In this document: positions 59,253-64,000 of the stretch, in pieces
Layout of the letters: each line of letters begins with the position of its first letter
Position numbering within the stretch: position 1 is the first letter of the stretch
Source of the DNA: Calamus simplicifolius
Lineage: Eukaryota > Streptophyta > Magnoliopsida > Arecales > Arecaceae
Direction of reading: 5' to 3'
DNA length: 64,000 nt
Assembly (NCBI GenBank): GCA_900491605.1
Contig: UESW01001666.1
Location: 124,001-188,000 of the forward strand
Position numbers and translations under genes: made by a program
The notes under the pieces: model-generated
The model's database searches: none
What the model saw: only the letters and a program-made list of their open reading frames with translations
Told to the model about the DNA's origin: nothing

Positions 59253-59671
59253 CTTTTTCGGACTTCACGTCAAAAGTAGAAGACCCAAAGTCAACTCACA
59301 GTTGGGAGAGACCAACTCCTCAATTCACAATTGATGGGCATTCGCTTCCAAACTCTGCATCGAGAGAGGATTACTGGCTGCTCCCAGCCAGTTTAAGGTA
59401 ATCAACTTACCTCCAACATTGCCTAAAGTTTTTGAGCAGGCAAACACACAGCTTTAGAAAGCATACAGACAAGGTCACAAGTTTGCATAAGGGCAGACCA
59501 AAATTGTCAACATCAAAAACAGTGCAAAAAAAGAAGATCCCTCCACTCGGAAGGGGTCAGAGCCCAAAGCAAGCGTAAAAAGATAAGTGCAAAGATAAAA
59601 AAATTCTACACTCCTTTCTCTTTGCGGATACAAGGCACACGGTCGTACAAGCTCATGAGTGTGGTGGCATC
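59253..59671 (+). other. Internal region of the non-autonomous element, right part
   Basis: Continues the GTCAACTCACAGTTGGGAGA repeat interrupted at 48593 and ends in a purine-rich stretch (GAGTGTGGTGGCATC) against the 3' LTR. No coding signal. Confidence 0.75.
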
Positions 59672-61005
59672 TGATAGGGCCAATTGATCCTATAGACTAC
59701 AATGACCATATTGGACTCGGCCCCGAAGTCGGCCTCCTCTACTCAGCCCTTGGAGTCAGCCTCATCAACTCGGCCCCTAGAGTCGGCTTCCTTTACTTGG
59801 CCCCTATAGTCGGCCTCCTCTACTCGGCCCCCAAAGTCGGCCTTCTTTACTCTGCCCCCGTAGTCGACCTCTTCTACTCGGCCTTCTCTACGATCGGCCA
59901 TCGCTCATATACTCAGCTTTTGGACAGCTTCGGAAGCCTTGACTCTAAGACCATTCCAAGTACATCCTTCGGCTCTTGGCTCCATCCCGGATCCTGCTCT
60001 TGGATCCGGCTGATTCGGACCCTGTTTTGATCCCGACCTTTGCTCTTGGCGACGACTGCCTCCGTACTGACTCTAGCATTTGCCTCAGTACCGACTTCAG
60101 CATCGGCCCCAATATTGACTTCGACATTGGCCCCAGTACTGACCCTGGCTTGGCCCCAGTATCGACTCCACAGTTGGTCCCAGTGCTGACCCCAACGTCG
60201 GCCCCAGTACCGACTCCAGCATCGACCCTAGTACCGACTCCAGCATCAGCCCAACCAACCCCAGTGTTGGCCTCATCGACAGCATTGGCCCCAGTATGGC
60301 CCTAGCATCAGCCTCGTCGACTCCAGCGTCGGCCTCACCAACCCAGTTCCCGGCATCGACCCTAGCGTTAGTGGCCCCCATGTGGCCCGCTACAGCCTGT
60401 GGCCACCATATGGAAATACTCGCTGCCTGCGGCCCCTACATGCCTGGCTCATCACTATCCGTATAGGACAACAGATATGCGACGTGGGAAACATACCTGG
60501 CAAGCACCGTAATGGCCGCCCATGCCCTATAGTAGCTTGCAATATTTATCCAAACCAAGCAGTACCTGCCAACTCTGCTATGGCCTCCCATGCCTAACGG
60601 GATATGGCCTGTAGCTCTGACAAGTCATAAGAAGGCAAGCCCTACTATGCTGCCCCTATCATAAATGCTCTGACGAGTGATCATACCCTAAGATGGGCAG
60701 ATTCCAAGCATCAATCAAATGGATAAGAAGGACCCCGATCAGGTATGAACTCACAACACTCCTAAACGTTGTTGCTCAAATAGAGGGCATCTCTTTAAGC
60801 TTCTCTCTCTTTTTCGAGCTTTCTCAAGCTTACGGCTGTTGCCCAGAGCACTGACTTAAGTATCGGAGGGTCCTCGCCGCAATCTTCGGTCCCTGAAACT
60901 TTTTGCAGGCTCCTGATCGAGCGAAACTTGCCAAAGGATCCTTGGCATGCGGAGAAGGCGACCAAACGCTCGCGGACGTTTGAGGAGGATGTTTTGGCTA
61001 CATCA
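59672..61005 (+). repeat. 3' LTR of the non-autonomous element
   Basis: 1334 bp, 167 bp longer than the 5' LTR. Most of the difference is a GGCC...TAGTCGGCCTCCTCTACTC repeat (59720-59890) and the GACTCCAGCATCGGCC minisatellite (60050-60370). Confidence 0.88.
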
Positions 61006-61010
61006 GTTAA

Positions 61011-62309
61011 ATTGGCTTAATAATCGATGGATCCTTGGTTCTCACATCGTCAATTCCTGCAAGGCCCCTACTCAGAAAAAGAAAAAAAAGAAAGTCGTTA
61101 TGGAACAAAGATTTCATTAGCATGAATTGGGTTTGTTTCAAGATTAATTCCAGATTAATTCAAGTTTGATTTCAATAATTGACTAAATGTTAGTTATATC
61201 AAACGTTAGCTGTTGGATTAGGTCCAGTAATTATTGGTATACTAATTGAGAAACATTCGCAGTAGCTTGGATAGAAATTAAATATAAGCCTGTGAAATTT
61301 AATTTTAGCTTAACTTCTTGATATGTTCAAATAAAGCTTATTATGAAATAATTTCAAGCTAAAAGAAAGATAAAATTCACTAGTCTAACTATTAGTTGAT
61401 ATGAGATAATTGTAATTTATATGAAGAAACTTGACCGATCAAATAAGAGAGTAATTGATCATATGATAAGAATTTAGCATCGCATGCTGTCTTCTACTTA
61501 CGATCGAGGCTAGGAGATAGGCATTAGGCCTAACATAAGGGGATACTTTTCTAAGCATTTGAGTGAAGGCCATGTGTCAAACTAGCTCGAGCCATAAAAC
61601 CCTTCGGCTGCGTTTGGATGTCAAAAAGTTATTCCAGGAATAGGAATACGAATTCTCTAGGAATAGCCTATTCCCTTTGTTATTCCAGATTTCTGTTTGA
61701 ATGAAAGTTTGGTATTCCATGTTATTCCAGTACAATTAATGCAGTGTTATTCCAAATGGTGTTTGGATGACATAGGAATAAACCTATATTTCAGTAGGAA
61801 TAGATGAAGATTTTTTTGAAATTCCAAAAATACCCCTTGACCGAATAGAAGAAAAAATATTTATCAATTAAATTTTTATTGCATTAACATTAATAAATTA
61901 TTTGTTATTAGTAAATTAAAATGAAAAAAAAAATTATTTTAAAAATAAAACTGAAATAATTATGAAATAACAACATTAACGGTAAATCAATAAATTTTTT
62001 AAAATTCATCAAATTAAGTTTCTAAATTTTTATTACTATTTAAATTAAATTAATTAATTATAAATTTTATAATAAAAAATGTAAGAAATTGGTATCTATA
62101 CTAATCTTAATAATTACACCAAAGTGTAGAATATTTTTTTAAAATATTCATGTACCTTGCATGGTTTTGAACATCGAAGGGGCCTTCGAGCTTAAGGTAC
62201 AATGCGATAACTTAAATAGTTTAGAAATAAATATTTGGGAATGAATATCAATGTCATCGTAAGCAGGAAATCACTTACCCTTAATCCGAGCATAGTCCTT
62301 GTTAACCTG
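61011..62309. other. AT-rich host DNA with possible MITE-like segment
   Basis: This would have adjoined the PORR promoter before the insertion at 45.3 kb. At 61608-61660 the sequence GGCTGCGTTTGGATGTC resembles a terminal motif of plant DNA transposons, but no matching inverted end was found within the window. The rest is AT-rich without features. Confidence 0.4.
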
Positions 62310-62752
62310 AAGTGTAATTTGATAAATTTAGTATTATAATGTTATCAGAAGCATTTGAACTATGATTCGTCAACAAAAACCATACACTCACCGAGATGAC
62401 CTCCTCCTACATATGCTCATCGCCACACGTGGGAAGATTTAGAGCAGATCCCATCCCTAACCTGATCGATTAGCTAGGTTATAGTTCAAGTTGAAGGTCT
62501 TCTTTAAAACCTTCAAACGATTTTTCAGGTTTTAAAACTAAAGGACAGATTAGTCCTTTCGTTGAACAAATTTGTCATTTTCCTCCAAGTATCCTGGAAG
62601 AAGGTACCGTTGTGACAGTTACCTTCATCTTTCTCTTGTCTCATCAAGCCTAGCATGATCATATCAAGAGCATCTGTCCAATTAGGTGCTCTTGGACGAC
62701 TTGATCCTTCTCTTGCTTGTGTTGATTCACTGGCCTTTTTTGATTTAGGCAT
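62310..62752 (-). pseudogene. Myb/SANT-like protein of a PIF/Harbinger element, broken
   Basis: Starts MPKSKKASESTQAREGSS (62752). The SANT-like trihelix follows: NWTDALDMIMLGLMRQEKDEG, then NGTFFQDTWRKMTNLFNE. After a frame change near 62540 the family-typical sequence continues NLKNRLKVLKKTFNLN...LANRSG, then GWDLL, with stops at about 62470 and 62440. In Harbinger elements this protein binds the transposon ends and assists the transposase. No DDE transposase is visible in the window. It could also derive from a host Myb/SANT-like gene. Confidence 0.6.
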
Positions 62753-62759
62753 GGTTAAT

Positions 62760-64000
62760 TACAGGGCCAGAGTGGATGGTCATTTGACAGTATGAATCGC
62801 AACGAAATAAGTGGACATGGCAGATATTAATGCAATACGAATTGACATGCAGTAATTTTCATAGATTTCATTTATTAAAGAGTTAAACAATAAGCTATGA
62901 TACATGAACAACATGGCAGGATTTAGAATGAAGTCTAGCAATGAAAATTTTGAGATGTTTACTTATCAAAAAAATTAACGCTTGCACGATGAAAGTATTA
63001 TTGAAGGAGTCATTATCCATGTTTTGTCATGACATTATTAGTAGTGGGATAAAACATAGAGAAAACATATAATCTGTATGCCTTCATATTGGAGGGACCA
63101 CTTAAGTGAGAGCAAACTGTAAATAAGTAATAATGAGTAATAATGATTTGCATGAAGACGGTGATTAAACCATGGTACGCCATACCCGGTGCATACCATT
63201 CAATAGCACGTACCATATTGTATCAGCACCAAATTGAGACTCGAAACTATCGCATACCAAGTTTCAGTACACTAAACCAATCCACGCATACTGGACATAC
63301 TGGCACTGTACCGATGTGATACCAATATGGACTTCCGCATCGGGATGGCAAACCTTAGAATAAACCATATTAATACTTTGATCCTGGATGCCAAATACGC
63401 ACTTACCGGCAATAGTAGGGTGATGGCAAGAAATATGTGACATCGTGGTAGTAATGAAGTACAAAAGTGCGCCAACAAATAGTAGTTGTCTTGATGGTCA
63501 ACATGCAAAAGTAAATAATCACTAGTAGTAGCCCTCATCATATACTTTACTCACATTTTATAAGAAAGTAAATAAGTAAGCATATATGTGGAGCATCTAA
63601 CCTAATAATCCTCAATAGAACAAAAGATTCAATTTTCTATATATTACTTCTCATTTTTTTAAAAAAGCCCAACAAACAATTAACTAGAAGCTGCAGGTTG
63701 TAAACGAAAGCACTTCCACCAAATAATATTGGAAGAGCACACATGTAATAGCAAGGAAATTGGGATAATAGAGATTAACAATAGAAATGAAACAAGAGGC
63801 AACGCTTACTTCAACAGTCAGAGGAAGAGCGATAGGAAGATCGAAGCCAGGCCACAGATATCAGTGTGGAACAGTCCGACGGCTTCTAAAAAGATTGAAA
63901 GGAAGAAGATCAGAGTCAAAGAGCAGACGACAAATCCAGTTACCTTGATTACCCTTTTTTGGAGGAAGAAGATGGTGGTAGCCTGTCTTCCACATACACA
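62760..64000. other. AT-rich DNA with TGGTA/TACCA dispersed repeat
   Basis: 63166-63350 is rich in GGTACG/GTACC/ATACCA words, related in inverted orientation to 27430-27560. 63,800-64,000 is purine-rich (AGGAAGAGCGATAGGAAGA) and could be a 5' UTR of a gene beyond the window, but nothing proves it. Confidence 0.4.

Larger units (their letters stand above)
45316..61005 (+). mobile_element. Non-autonomous LTR retroelement (LARD-like), TSD GTTAA, hosting a nested chromovirus
   Basis: LTRs 45316-46482 and 59672-61005 (starts TGATGGCAAC and TGATAGGGCC; ends GACTACAACA and GGCTACATCA). A perfect duplication, GTTAA, lies at 45311-45315 and 61006-61010. The primer-site-like ATTGACGCGCCAGGTAGGGG lies just inside the 5' LTR (46484-46503). 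A purine tract ending GGTGGCATC abuts the 3' LTR. Without the nested element, the internal region is about 2.5 kb and has no gag, protease, RT or integrase signature. The primer site and the GGCATC|TGAT junction closely match those of the Tat element at 13-25 kb, so a Tat relative probably supplied the enzymes (inference). Confidence 0.88.

Noticed and set aside
1..64000. tRNA, rRNA or microRNA genes
   Set aside because: No cloverleaf with A/B boxes, no rRNA sequence and no convincing miRNA precursor was seen. The primer-site matches are retroelement features.

Overview
The window is nuclear DNA of a flowering plant, most likely a large-genome monocot (palm-like; this is inference). The reasons are GT-AG introns, plant-only protein families (FAR1/MULE transposase, Transposase_28, PORR), a strongly GC-rich host gene beside AT-rich flanks, and dense nested LTR retrotransposons. 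No bacterial, organellar or RNA genes were found. Only one credible host gene is present.

Region 1 (1 to about 12.4 kb) is a Mutator-like element (MULE) that starts before the window. It encodes a FAR1-type transposase on the + strand and, convergent to it, a Ulp1-type cysteine protease on the - strand, the gene pair known from Kaonashi/ULP1-MULEs. The pair is embedded in three tandem-repeat arrays: left (1-2634), central (5313-6190, between the two gene 3' ends) and right (9318-10660, inverted relative to the left). The arrays differ in unit length (246, about 112 and about 118/354 bp), yet all are built around a GACACCC/GGGTGTC heptamer recurring about every 22 bp, or every 36-42 bp, close to whole multiples of two helical turns. 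This is the most unusual structure in the window. A triplicated unit of about 600 bp carrying a coiled-coil mini-ORF lies at the right end.

Region 2 (13,101-25,016) is a Ty3/gypsy Tat-lineage retrotransposon in - orientation with a perfect 5-bp target duplication (AGAAT), two RNase H domains, an antisense Transposase_28 gene and hairpin minisatellites in its LTRs. Region 3 (25-34.2 kb) is AT-rich intergenic DNA with two foldback elements, a 1.9-kb solo LTR with a perfect target duplication (GAAGG), microsatellites and one orphan terminal-exon candidate. Region 4 (34,246-43,333) is a Tekay/Del chromovirus in - orientation (duplication GTTTT). Region 5 (43.8-45.1 kb) is a PORR-domain organellar RNA-splicing-factor-like gene on the - strand, interrupted by three 1-nt deletions, each in a homopolymer run. 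Region 6 (45,316-61,005) is a non-autonomous LTR element in + orientation (duplication GTTAA) that landed 174 bp upstream of the PORR start codon; a second chromovirus (48,594-59,247, - orientation) is nested inside it. Region 7 (61-64 kb) is AT-rich DNA with a decayed Harbinger-type Myb/SANT ORF.

Order of events inferred from nesting: the non-autonomous element inserted next to the PORR gene, then the chromovirus inserted into that element; the Tekay element on the other side inserted independently. Removing the insertions makes 34.24 kb contiguous with 43.34 kb, and 45.31 kb contiguous with 61.01 kb.
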